Part shown: in pieces, positions 43,405 through 52,393 of the stretch
Layout of the letters: the number at the start of each line of letters is the position of its first letter
Numbering within the stretch: the stretch's first letter is position 1
DNA from: CAYJDR01 sp964368965
Lineage (GTDB): Bacteria > Chrysiogenota > Deferribacteres > Deferribacterales > Mucispirillaceae
DNA: 64,000 bases
Direction: 5' to 3'
Assembly (NCBI GenBank): GCA_964368965.1
Contig: CAYJDR010000007.1
Location: 18,032 to 82,031 of the forward strand
The notes under the pieces: model-generated
Told to the model about the DNA's origin: nothing
Database searches by the model: none
Seen by the model: the letters and a program-made list of their open reading frames with translations, nothing else
Translations under genes and position numbers: made by a program

Positions 43405-45771
43405 TTATATATCTAGGTTACGAACGTTTAGTGCGTTCATTTCAATAAATTCTCTACGTGGAGCAACTGTATCACCCATTAATAACGAGAATAACTCGTC
43501 CGCAGCTTCAGCATCGTCGATTGTGATGCGGTAAAGCGTTCTGCGTTCTGGGTCCATAGTTGTTTCCCATAGCTGTTCTGGGTTCATCTCACCTAAACCT
43601 TTGAACCTTGATATCTCGAGCCCTTTCTTGCCTCTATCTTTCACAAATGTGATTAAACTAGAGAGGAGGTCAAACTGCTTTTCGCTTTCATCTTTCATAA
43701 CAATCTTGAAAGGTTCTGCGCCAAGCTCATTTATAAAAACGCCTAGTCTACGTAGCATGTTGAATTCAGGAGTAGATATAAAATCAGTGTTGATAGCATA
43801 TTTATTGTGCTTTTCAACAAGCTTGATGTTGTATCTAGAGTACTCCTCGTTATATACAATTTCATGGTTAGTGTAGCTATCAAGTGCGTTATGGTCTAGC
43901 AGTTCTTTGTAGAGTGCCTCAACGTATGATTTTTCATTTAACGACTTAGGCTCTAAATCTTTATAAGTTGCTAATATATTTACAACTTTTTCAGTGTAGC
44001 CCCTCTTGATAAACTTTTGTAGCACTTTTTCATACTTAAATAGTTGTAAGAAAAGAGGTTTTACACGGTCTGCATTTACGTTAGGTACGCTAAAGTCAGA
44101 TAGTGCTGCATCTAGTAAGAAGTTTTCAAGTTCGTCATCATTTTTAATAAATCTACCAGATTTACCACGTGTAACTTTGTATAGTGGTGGATTAGCAAGG
44201 TAGATGTAACCACGCTCGATAAGCTCTTTCATATGGCGGAAAAAGAATGTTAGCAACAGTGTAGCAATGTGTGCACCATCGACATCGGCATCCGTCATGA
44301 TTATGATTTTATGGTAACGTAATTTTTCTGGGTTGAAAGCTTCTTTACCGATACCAGCACCGAAGCAAGTGATCATGTTTCTGATCTCTTGGCTTGATAG
44401 CATTTTATCTAGCCTAGCTTTTTCAACGTTTAATATCTTACCACGTAGCGGTAGTATTGCTTGATAGTCACTATTACGCCCTTGCTTAGCAGAGCCGCCC
44501 GCTGAGTCACCCTCAACTAAGAACACTTCAGCTTTTGCTGGGTCTTTTTCGTGGCAATCTGCAAGTTTACCAGGAAGTGATGTGCCTTCTAATGCTGTTT
44601 TACGTCTTGTAAGTTCTTTTGCTTTTCTAGCTGCTTCACGCGCTTGGTATGCTTGCACAGCTTTTTCAAGGATTTTGCGAACTATATTACCGTTCTCTTC
44701 CATAAAATTATGAAGAGCAGCACCAACTAATGATTCAACAGCAGTTTTCGCAATGCTTGAACCTAGTTTTGTTTTTGTTTGGCCTTCAAACACAGGGTCA
44801 GTCATCTTGATAGATAACACGGCAGACATACCCTCACGGATATCCTCACCTGATAAATTGTTTTCCTTAACAAGTTTGTTTTTAGTAACGTAGCTATTGA
44901 ACGCTTTTGTTAAAGCGCCTTTGAAGCCTGCTTCGTGTGTTCCGCCTTCCTCAGTATGGATATTGTTTACATAAGAGTATATAGACTCGTTGTACGTGTC
45001 GTTATAAACCATTGCAAGTTCAACCATAATGCCGTGGCTTTCACCAGAAACATATATTGGGTCTTCAAACACTAATGTTTTATTTTTGTTTAAGTATTTA
45101 ACATAGCTATTAATACCACCTTCAGCGTGGAATTCTTGCTCTTTCTCAAAACGTTCATCTGTGATGATGATTTTGATGCCACTGTTTAAGTATGCAAGCT
45201 CTCTGAAACGCCTTGATAGTGTCTCATAAGAGAACTCAAGAGTTTCAAAAATCTCTGCGTCTGGATGGAATGTTATTTTTGTACCAGTTTTATCTGTCGT
45301 GCCAACTTGTGTACAATCTGAAGTTGGTTTACCTTTTTCAAAAGTTTGCTCGTAAACGCCACCATCACGCCTAACTGTAACATGTAAGTTAGATGATAAT
45401 GCGTTAACAACCGAAACACCAACACCATGCAAACCACCAGATGTTTTATAAGAGTTTGTATCAAATTTACCACCAGCGTGTAAAACTGTTAAAACTACTT
45501 CAACTGTAGGTTTCTTTGCTGTAGGGTGCATACCAACAGGTATACCACGGCCGTTATCTTCAACAGTAACGCTGCCATCTACATGCAATGTAACATGAAT
45601 ATCTGTACAGTAACCAGCCATTGCTTCATCTATAGAGTTATCAATAACTTCATAAACTAAGTGGTGTAAACCTTTAACACCAGTTGAACCAATGTACATA
45701 CCAGGACGTTGCCTAACTGCTTGCAACCCTTCCAATACCTTAATACTACTTTCGCTATAATTTTCTGACAT
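43405..45771 (-). CDS. gyrB: DNA gyrase subunit B
   Basis: 788 aa. The GHKL ATPase part carries EGLQAVRQRPGMYIGS, VIDNSIDEAMAGYC, VEDNGRGIPVG and GGLHGVGVSVVNALS. The TOPRIM part carries VEGDSAGGSAKQGR and MTDADVDGAHIATLLLTFFFR. The length is near the E. coli type (804 aa), with an inserted domain before the C-terminal FKGLGEMNPEQLWETTMDP. It is adjacent to gyrA (12 nt) and recF (9 nt). Confidence 0.97.
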   Translation of the reverse strand: MSENYSESSIKVLEGLQAVRQRPGMYIGSTGVKGLHHLVYEVIDNSIDEAMAGYCTDIHVTLHVDGSVTVEDNGRGIPVGMHPTAKKPTVEVVLTVLHAGGKFDTNSYKTSGGLHGVGVSVVNALSSNLHVTVRRDGGVYEQTFEKGKPTSDCTQVGTTDKTGTKITFHPDAEIFETLEFSYETLSRRFRELAYLNSGIKIIITDERFEKEQEFHAEGGINSYVKYLNKNKTLVFEDPIYVSGESHGIMVELAMVYNDTYNESIYSYVNNIHTEEGGTHEAGFKGALTKAFNSYVTKNKLVKENNLSGEDIREGMSAVLSIKMTDPVFEGQTKTKLGSSIAKTAVESLVGAALHNFMEENGNIVRKILEKAVQAYQAREAARKAKELTRRKTALEGTSLPGKLADCHEKDPAKAEVFLVEGDSAGGSAKQGRNSDYQAILPLRGKILNVEKARLDKMLSSQEIRNMITCFGAGIGKEAFNPEKLRYHKIIIMTDADVDGAHIATLLLTFFFRHMKELIERGYIYLANPPLYKVTRGKSGRFIKNDDELENFLLDAALSDFSVPNVNADRVKPLFLQLFKYEKVLQKFIKRGYTEKVVNILATYKDLEPKSLNEKSYVEALYKELLDHNALDSYTNHEIVYNEEYSRYNIKLVEKHNKYAINTDFISTPEFNMLRRLGVFINELGAEPFKIVMKDESEKQFDLLSSLITFVKDRGKKGLEISRFKGLGEMNPEQLWETTMDPERRTLYRITIDDAEAADELFSLLMGDTVAPRREFIEMNALNVRNLDI

Positions 45772-45780
45772 TTGACTCCC

Positions 45781-46785
45781 TTATAACTTAATGATTTTCT
45801 TATAATCTAAATTTGATGCGTCAACACCAGTATAAATAACTTGACGATTATGAGAATACAACTCTTTCAACAAGCCAGCACGTGTACCGTCTAGCCCTGC
45901 ACTAAAGTCGTCTAAAAGAGTTATTATACCAGTTTTTCTGAATTGTTCAACATGTTTTAAAATGCTAAGCAAACAAAATAACGCAAATGTTTTCTTTTGA
46001 CCAAATGATGAAAACTTCTCTATTGCTCTATTATCTTTCACCATCTCTATTTTATCTCTATGTACCCCGTATGAAATACGCCTATTTACCAACTCTTTAT
46101 CAAATAAACTAGTGTCCTTAACGTTTGTTTTGTAGCTCAAATATATGTTTGAAGCGTAAGGTGCATCTACATAAATTTGCTCTAAAGACTTATTTATTAT
46201 TGATATTATTTCTTGCCTTTTAGCTGATATCAACACAGATAATTTAACTATCTCATCGTTCAATAACTCGATATATGTTTTATCAAAGTAATCTTTATCT
46301 AGTTCACTAGTTTTTTGTGATATTAAGTGATTATACTTACGTAGTACGTCAGCAAACGGCTTATCAGTGTAATAAATATATCTATCAATAAATGAACGCC
46401 TATCACCATGCACTGACGATAACACCCCTTGAAAGTCGTTAGAATAGACAGCTATTGGGTTTGAATACATAAACTCATAAATACTATCAATAGCGACATC
46501 ATCTATCAATATGCTACGTTTGCCAGCATATTTTAAAACTACATCATATTCTAAATCGTTTGAAGTAATGTTTGACTCAATCCTAAGAAAGTTTTCATTA
46601 AAGCTAACAACGCTAGATAATGGTTGTTTCTTAAACCCACGTGTTGCAAATAAAAAGTATAATGATTCAAGAACAGTAGTTTTTCCACAACCGTTTTCAC
46701 CAGTGAATATAGTTTCACTATCAAGCTCGTAAAATGAGCTTTGGTGATTACGTACGTTTATTAACTTAACTGTGTTTATGTGCAT
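45781..46785 (-). CDS. recF: DNA replication and repair protein RecF
   Basis: 334 aa from the ATG at 46785. It is an SMC-like ATPase that helps load RecA at gaps. Walker A is FTGENGCGKTTVLESLYFL, the signature region is KFSSFGQKKTFALFCLL and Walker B is TLLDDFSAGLD. An in-frame GTG at 46821 has a weak upstream AAAGG but lies inside a hairpin that appears to terminate dnaN. The MHINTVKLINVRNHQ opening is the canonical RecF N-terminus, so I chose the later start. It is a little shorter than usual (~360). Confidence 0.9.
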   Translation of the reverse strand: MHINTVKLINVRNHQSSFYELDSETIFTGENGCGKTTVLESLYFLFATRGFKKQPLSSVVSFNENFLRIESNITSNDLEYDVVLKYAGKRSILIDDVAIDSIYEFMYSNPIAVYSNDFQGVLSSVHGDRRSFIDRYIYYTDKPFADVLRKYNHLISQKTSELDKDYFDKTYIELLNDEIVKLSVLISAKRQEIISIINKSLEQIYVDAPYASNIYLSYKTNVKDTSLFDKELVNRRISYGVHRDKIEMVKDNRAIEKFSSFGQKKTFALFCLLSILKHVEQFRKTGIITLLDDFSAGLDGTRAGLLKELYSHNRQVIYTGVDASNLDYKKIIKL

Positions 46786-46797
46786 AATAAATAGAAA

Positions 46798-46822
46798 CGT
46801 GGTAAGCATAACACTCACCACG
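46798..46822 (-). terminator. Terminator- or attenuator-like hairpin between dnaN and recF
   Basis: On the minus strand CGTGGTGAG and CTTACCACG form a 9-position stem with one A-C mismatch and a 7-nt loop, followed by TTTCTATTTATT. It lies 18 nt past the dnaN stop and 12 nt before the recF ATG. It could reduce read-through into recF-gyrB-gyrA. Confidence 0.6.
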
Positions 46823-46839
46823 CATTAACCTTTAAAGAA

Positions 46840-47952
46840 TTAAACCTTGTCAACTGATATAGGTACAACTAAGTATCTATATTTGTCACTTTCTGGAGTG
46901 ATTAAAACAGGTGAACGTTTATCAACCATTTCAAAAGAGAAATACTCTGTTTCAATGTTAGCTAATATTTCGTTAACGTGTTTTGCATTAAGAACTATTT
47001 CAAATACATCTCTGTTGCATTCTATATTTTCTAACTTTTCAAACCCTTGGCCATATTCAGACTCAAGTGAAGATAATAACAAGTTTGAAGAATCAAAACA
47101 TAACCTAATGCCAGGAGTATCGTCACCAGCGATAGATGATACACGCCTAGATGCGTTAATAAACTCTTTAGTATTAAGCTTTGCAACAACTGGATATTCG
47201 TTTGTAAATAATCTGCCAACACCCTTAACGAATTTTTCGATAAGTTTAGAGTAGATAATCATGTTATCAACTTTGAACGATATTTGGCTTTTGTCAGTTT
47301 GTATTTCAACTTCGCCATCGCTTTTAGAATCTAATACCTTTATAAGCTCAGCAATCGTCTTCTTAGGTATGTTTATTGTGAAATCGTCTGAATACTGTGC
47401 GTCGAACTCTAAAGTAGCTATAGCGACACGTTGAAGCCCTGTAGCAAACACTTCTAATAAATTGCCAGAAATATTGAACTGTGCACCAGTATATTCTATC
47501 TTAGGTGATTCGTTAGATATACAAAACGATACACGTTTCAGTAGAGATAATAAATCAGCAGAGTTTAACTTGAAGTAATATTCTCTTAATATCTCAGACA
47601 TTGTAGGGAACCCTTCAGGGCTGATTGTCGATAACTTAAAAGATGAGTTACCTGACTCGATATTAAGCCTTGCGCCATCATAGTCAAAGTTGATAAGTGA
47701 ACCGTCTGGAAGTTGCTTAACGATATCGTATAATTTTTTACCACTAACAGTGATAGCACCTTGCTCATACATCTCAACTTCGAAATTACATGAAAAGCCA
47801 ACTTGATAGTTAGTAGCCTGCATAACTAAATTGTTATCATACAAAGATAGCTTAATATTTTGTATAATAGGATTTAGGTGTTTAGGACTAGTAAAACCGT
47901 TAGTATAGTTGATGTAAGGTAGTATACTTTCTTTCACAGCCGAAAATTTCAT
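46840..47952 (-). CDS. dnaN: DNA polymerase III sliding clamp (beta subunit)
   Basis: 370 aa. It has the three-domain clamp pattern. The N-terminal MKFSAVKESILPYINYTNGFTSPKHLNPIIQNIKL matches the family. Mid-region markers are TVSGKKLYDIVKQLPDG and FKLSTISPEGFPTM, and the C-terminus ends SDKYRYLVVPISV, replacing the usual LIMPMR-type end. It encircles DNA and tethers polymerase III. It lies directly left of the presumed origin. Confidence 0.95.
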   Translation of the reverse strand: MKFSAVKESILPYINYTNGFTSPKHLNPIIQNIKLSLYDNNLVMQATNYQVGFSCNFEVEMYEQGAITVSGKKLYDIVKQLPDGSLINFDYDGARLNIESGNSSFKLSTISPEGFPTMSEILREYYFKLNSADLLSLLKRVSFCISNESPKIEYTGAQFNISGNLLEVFATGLQRVAIATLEFDAQYSDDFTINIPKKTIAELIKVLDSKSDGEVEIQTDKSQISFKVDNMIIYSKLIEKFVKGVGRLFTNEYPVVAKLNTKEFINASRRVSSIAGDDTPGIRLCFDSSNLLLSSLESEYGQGFEKLENIECNRDVFEIVLNAKHVNEILANIETEYFSFEMVDKRSPVLITPESDKYRYLVVPISVDKV

Positions 47953-48262
47953 TTACCGCTCCGTATATTATATTTTAATGTTGTTGTTATTATAGTGCTA
48001 TTGATAACTTAACACAAGCATAATTTTACCAATAAACACAATAATTACATCATGTTCAAAACCAGTTAATAATTTATCTTGATATGAACAAAACTTGTTG
48101 TAAAATTTTAAAAACTACATCAAATTTCATTTAAAACACATCAAGCAAATTTATTTACCAAAGTTATCAACACAACATGTTTGTAACTGATTGTTTGTAA
48201 TGTTGAAAACTGTTCATAACTCGCTAAAGTTATTGATACTAAAAATAAATTATTCCACAATT
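47953..48262. other. Probable chromosomal origin (oriC), dnaA-dnaN intergenic
   Basis: 310 bp, AT-rich and gene-free. I see no perfect canonical DnaA box (TTATCCACA). Instead a family of 9-mers close to TTWTSAACA is present: TTTTGAACA (minus, 48053-48061), ATATGAACA (48082-48090), TTATCAACA (48164-48172), TTTTCAACA (minus, 48201-48209) and TTATGAACA (minus, 48211-48219). The last two are spaced 10 bp apart. Two copies of TTACAAACA (minus, 48178 and 48192) and a TTATTCCACA (48250) add to the cluster. The dnaN promoter must also be here. Confidence 0.6.
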
Positions 48263-49636
48263 TTAGTTTATAGCTAGCTTCATTTTATTACGTAGGTCAT
48301 CGAGCACACCTTTTGTAGATGGCTCATTTTTCTCAGCGTCTATTTTGTTAACAGCACTTAAAACAGTTGAGTGGTTTCTGTTAAATAGGTTACCAAGTTC
48401 GATATATGACAGCTGAGTTTTCTCACGCACCAAATACATTGCAATGCTTCTGGCATAAACAAGGTTGTGCGAACGTGATGATGAAGTTAAATCAGACTGC
48501 TTCAAACGGAAAAACTCTAAAACAACCTTTATGATATCATCAGGTGTCAACACCTTATCACGCTTAACTAAGTGTGCTTTCAACACTCTTTCTGTAAACT
48601 CTTGCGTCACATGGCCATCGTTATCAAGCTGTGCATAAGTTACAAGCGTTGTTAATACACCTAGCAACTCACGTACGTTATCTGTTTTTATATTCTCTGC
48701 TAAAAATCTTGTAATCTCTGGCGATATGTAGAAATCCATCATATCAAGTCGCTTACGTATAATAGCTTCTTTTTCTTCTGATGATGGTGATGATATATCA
48801 ATCATCATACCGCTTGAAAACCTGCTTGTAATACGCTTATCTATCTCTGTCGGTAAGCTAGAAGGCACACAGTTAGATGTAATTATAATACGTTTCCTGT
48901 TATTAAATAGGATATTGAATGTATTGAAAAATTCTTCACGCGTCTTATTTTTATCGCCACCTAATGATTGAACATCGTCAAACAATAATACATCTGCACA
49001 ATTATAGCGTTCCTTAAACTTTTCAAGCTCGTCACGGTTTTTTAAGCTATTGATAAACTCATTAGTATATGATTCGCCAGTAGTGTATATTATGCTAAGT
49101 TTTGCGTAATCCATGCGCAATTTATTGCCGATAGCCTGCATCAAGTGTGTTTTCCCAAGCCCGACATCGCCGTAGATGTATAATGGATTAGATATGCTAT
49201 CAAGCCCGTTAGCAGCACCAACACAAAAGCCATGCGCCATCCTGTTTGAGTCACCAACTACGAAGTTATCAAACGTCATATCTTGGTTTAGTTGCATGTG
49301 GTTATAGTTTACCCTAGGTTTACTAACAACCTCTTGAACAGGTGCAACAGCTTGCTGTACTTTAGCATCGCCCTTTTCACCATCAACAACTATCTTTATC
49401 ACAAGTGCGTTGTCGCTATTGCTCATTTGTATATCGTCTTTCAAAACTTTTTCAATCAACTTGAAATAGTTATCCTCCACCCAAGTTTTATAAAACTTAT
49501 TAGGTGCAGTAAGTTCGATCATGCCATTTTTTATCTCGCTAATATATAGGGGGCGCAACCATCTATCAACCTCTGCACTAGGCAGCTCCTTGCTAATAGA
49601 CTTTAGTACAGCGCTCCATACCGATGTATCTTTCAT
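48263..49636 (-). CDS. dnaA: Chromosomal replication initiator DnaA
   Basis: 457 aa. Domain I starts VWSAVLKSISKELPSAEVDRWLRPL. The AAA+ domain III has Walker A YGDVGLGKTHLMQAI, Walker B DVLLFDDVQSLGG and sensor ITSRFSSGMMIDI. Domain IV, which reads DnaA boxes, is atypical. The usual FGGRDHTTV recognition segment is FNRNHSTV (residues 418-425), and the RSR of the basic loop is RSH in DLTSSSRSHNLVYARSIAMYL. Only 13 nt separate it from the upstream beta-barrel gene, so its promoter may be further up. Confidence 0.96.
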   Translation of the reverse strand: MKDTSVWSAVLKSISKELPSAEVDRWLRPLYISEIKNGMIELTAPNKFYKTWVEDNYFKLIEKVLKDDIQMSNSDNALVIKIVVDGEKGDAKVQQAVAPVQEVVSKPRVNYNHMQLNQDMTFDNFVVGDSNRMAHGFCVGAANGLDSISNPLYIYGDVGLGKTHLMQAIGNKLRMDYAKLSIIYTTGESYTNEFINSLKNRDELEKFKERYNCADVLLFDDVQSLGGDKNKTREEFFNTFNILFNNRKRIIITSNCVPSSLPTEIDKRITSRFSSGMMIDISSPSSEEKEAIIRKRLDMMDFYISPEITRFLAENIKTDNVRELLGVLTTLVTYAQLDNDGHVTQEFTERVLKAHLVKRDKVLTPDDIIKVVLEFFRLKQSDLTSSSRSHNLVYARSIAMYLVREKTQLSYIELGNLFNRNHSTVLSAVNKIDAEKNEPSTKGVLDDLRNKMKLAIN

Positions 49637-49649
49637 TTCATTACCTTAA

Positions 49650-50585
49650 TTATATTTTAACGCTGAGTTTTAACCCTAACATATAGCCTGTACCATACTC
49701 AGTTGAATTTTGATAATCATCAAAAGTCTGGCCATAGTACGACCTAGCAGTTGGTATAAAGCCAACATACGGTGCTAAAGTTAGTGTATCTGCTAACACT
49801 GCGTTGTACTCAACAGCTATCATAACAGTTTCTGTGAAGTATTTTGAATGCTCCCTAAAGTATGTGTCAGTGCGCATACCTGGGTAGCTTCTGTATTGGT
49901 TTTGTTCAACTGAAAATATTAATTTTACAGCACTAGTTTTATCAAACTCATAACCGTAGGTTAAGTTAATATTTAACACAGGAACATATGTAAACTCAAA
50001 GTATTGGTTTTTAGCTACTCTTGCATGCAAGTGAGTTAGCGGGAACCCGATAATCAAATCAAGATTAGGTAGCCCATATTCAAACCTGATAACAGGCAAC
50101 GGATAACTATCCAACAATATGCGGTCAGTAGCATACTCAAACCCTAAGTAAAAGTTTAAATAAAACGGATGCATCTGCCCATCGTACCCTTCAGCATACT
50201 GTGTAATACGGCTAATAAGCAAATGGCTATAAAAGAAGTTAAAGTCCATAGCATTAAGGCTTGAAAACGGCGAAGTTCCAGACGAACCAACACCAGCGCC
50301 AGCCCAATGCTTGCCCTCTTTATAAGCATAAGCAGCTTCGAAAGATATTATATCTTCCATGCCTTTGCCGTAGATATAGTCAAAGTTGTAGTAAAATTGA
50401 TGTGGGTCAATAGATATAAAGCTTTCTAAGTTGAGCGTGCTATGCTCAACCTTGCTTGTATCTAACCATTCATAACCAAAATTAACGCCTGGTTTAGCAA
50501 GTGTAAGTATAGATGTAGCATAAACGTTTGTAGTAAAAGCTAGCACTAGAGTTGTTAGTATAAGTAAGCGTTTAATAGTAATCAC
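49650..50585 (-). CDS. Predicted outer-membrane beta-barrel protein
   Basis: 311 aa. A signal peptide (residues 1-23, ending TNVYA) is followed by alternating aromatic/hydrophobic and polar residues typical of barrel strands (HQFYYNFDYIYGKG, HPFYLNFYLGFEYATD, VKLIFSVEQNQY, TVMIAVEYNAVL). The C-terminus GYMLGLKLSVKI lacks the classical terminal Phe. No named family recognised. It sits between the PEP-synthase-like gene (14 nt) and dnaA (13 nt), an unusual partner for dnaA. Confidence 0.6.
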   Translation of the reverse strand: MITIKRLLILTTLVLAFTTNVYATSILTLAKPGVNFGYEWLDTSKVEHSTLNLESFISIDPHQFYYNFDYIYGKGMEDIISFEAAYAYKEGKHWAGAGVGSSGTSPFSSLNAMDFNFFYSHLLISRITQYAEGYDGQMHPFYLNFYLGFEYATDRILLDSYPLPVIRFEYGLPNLDLIIGFPLTHLHARVAKNQYFEFTYVPVLNINLTYGYEFDKTSAVKLIFSVEQNQYRSYPGMRTDTYFREHSKYFTETVMIAVEYNAVLADTLTLAPYVGFIPTARSYYGQTFDDYQNSTEYGTGYMLGLKLSVKI

Positions 50586-50599
50586 CTTTCGTATTTATT

Positions 50600-52375
50600 T
50601 TAGTTACGTATCAATAATGTGTCGTCTTTAATCTCAACCACTTTTTTATCAAGCACTATGCCTGCAAACCTTACGCCAGAGTACAGCGGAATATTGTTTG
50701 TAATAGCATATTCTGCAATAGGTGAAAATAATGAAACATTCTCTAATATCCAACCTTTTGCCGATTTATATTTATCAAGGTTTGCAACAGACAACTTCTC
50801 AGCAGCTATAAACTTATCAGAGTAGTCTGCAAGTGTAAGGTCGTTCGTGGCAACAAACATGCCTTCGCCTTTATTTAATACGAGTGACTTATGCTCTGTA
50901 GCATCAAGTGCTTTTATCACCATTTTTTCAGATAGTTCTACTGTGTTTTCAAAGTCACGCCCATAAATTTCAGGCACAACAACTTGCGCTGTATATCGGT
51001 ATTTTTTAGCACGCCTTGAAACGATAGTTTGTTCAGTTTCAGAGTAGTAAGTGTCGTATGATAATCGCTTAACTTCATCATGGTCAAAGTGGTAAATATC
51101 ACTGCTGCGCACAAACTTTCTTCTTTGTATCGCAATCTCGCCAACTTTATCGAGCGCTACTTTGCTTTTATCAATAAACTTCCACGTCAATGCAAATGCG
51201 CTATCTCTAAGGTCTAAAAAGTTGTGTATATTGTTGATAACTGTTTCAATCTTGCTTGCTTTACCAAACCTTTTGCCGAAAGAAAGCTTTGATATATAGT
51301 CAGATATGTTTTTAGTTTCCCTTTCTGCCTTTTCAAAGCTAACTTCATGCACATCACATGCAGGGTCAAAAAACTCAGGTATTCTGTATGTTTCATCAGC
51401 TGTGAACATAGAGTTTTTGCGAGTTTTATAAATGGCCTCAAGCGCAAGCGGAATACTTTCAAAGTATGATATCAACTTGCTAAACTCACTACATAACATA
51501 ACTGTTAAGTATTCATGTATAATCATCAACTGAACAGGGTAGTCATAGTATGCTTCGCCAACAATGTTATCAACATGTATAGAATTAGTAGACGCTTTCA
51601 GCGCTTCAACAAGTTCGTTTATTTCATCTTGCTCAACAGGGAAATATTTTTTATCAATACTGCCGTGTTTTTCTTTTGCCTTTATATATAGGTGTGGTGC
51701 GTGTGCTGCACGGAAAATCCCTCTGCCGAGTTCAATAGTTTTGAAAATGCTTTCAAGACCTGTAATATTTGTGTAAACCCTGCCATAACCATTTATGATT
51801 GTTGGCGAAGATGTTTTAATGTTGCATGAATCAAATATCGGGTTAAGGATATTGATAAGCTTCTCAAATATAGACTCAGTAAAGTATGACATAACAGGTG
51901 GCATAAACTCGCCAAAGTAGCCAGTAGATAAAATAACACTATCTTCATAAAGCCCAGATGATGGCTGTTGATACTCTGCATTAGTAAGCGGCCTTGGTAG
52001 AGCGTAGATTCTGCTTTCTTGCTTAGCTTTTGTAGGCTCAACAATTTCAGCTGTCTTAACGAATACTTGAGCATCATCTAATACAAGTGTCATGTCTAAA
52101 TAGTTCTTAGCGCCAACTTCTGCATTGTTTAATAAACGTAGCAGTGTGTGTTTATCGGCTTCGTTAAAGTCGCTTGTGCCTTTAAGCACACGTAGTGATT
52201 CGCTATATACGCTTTTGAGCGCGATAGCGTCGTTATCTTTCCACGTAAGGTGATAGTAGCCGTAGTTACCTAAGTAGTGTGGCTTTGCAGTAATGATGAC
52301 ACCATCTTCATGTGTGCCATCATCAATATCAAGTCCGTGGTGTTTTAGCTGTTCAAGTAAGTCAATTTTTTCCAT
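50600..52375 (-). CDS. PEP-synthase/rifampin-phosphotransferase-like protein without ATP-grasp, degenerate His domain
   Basis: 591 aa, assigned by eye. Residues ~80-115 (HTLLRLLNNAEVGAKNYLDM...VFVKTAEIV) resemble the tail of an ATP-grasp domain where PEP synthases have DIEWA...LQARP. Residues ~140-215 (LPRPLTNAEYQQPSSG, FGEFMPPVMSYFTESIF, INGYGRVYTNITGLES) match the middle region of the same family. The last ~50 residues (KGWILENVSLFSPIAEYAI...IPLYSGV...VVEI) look like the swivelling His domain, but the SHAA motif is SPIA, with Pro552 for the catalytic His. It would be inactive as a phosphotransferase, so possibly a binding or regulatory protein. Confidence 0.5.
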   Translation of the reverse strand: MEKIDLLEQLKHHGLDIDDGTHEDGVIITAKPHYLGNYGYYHLTWKDNDAIALKSVYSESLRVLKGTSDFNEADKHTLLRLLNNAEVGAKNYLDMTLVLDDAQVFVKTAEIVEPTKAKQESRIYALPRPLTNAEYQQPSSGLYEDSVILSTGYFGEFMPPVMSYFTESIFEKLINILNPIFDSCNIKTSSPTIINGYGRVYTNITGLESIFKTIELGRGIFRAAHAPHLYIKAKEKHGSIDKKYFPVEQDEINELVEALKASTNSIHVDNIVGEAYYDYPVQLMIIHEYLTVMLCSEFSKLISYFESIPLALEAIYKTRKNSMFTADETYRIPEFFDPACDVHEVSFEKAERETKNISDYISKLSFGKRFGKASKIETVINNIHNFLDLRDSAFALTWKFIDKSKVALDKVGEIAIQRRKFVRSSDIYHFDHDEVKRLSYDTYYSETEQTIVSRRAKKYRYTAQVVVPEIYGRDFENTVELSEKMVIKALDATEHKSLVLNKGEGMFVATNDLTLADYSDKFIAAEKLSVANLDKYKSAKGWILENVSLFSPIAEYAITNNIPLYSGVRFAGIVLDKKVVEIKDDTLLIRN

Positions 52376-52393
52376 TACATCCCACGTTATTAA

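Noticed and set aside
48250..48259. Canonical DnaA box TTATCCACA
   Set aside because: TTATTCCACA has an inserted T, and no perfect canonical box was found in the region.
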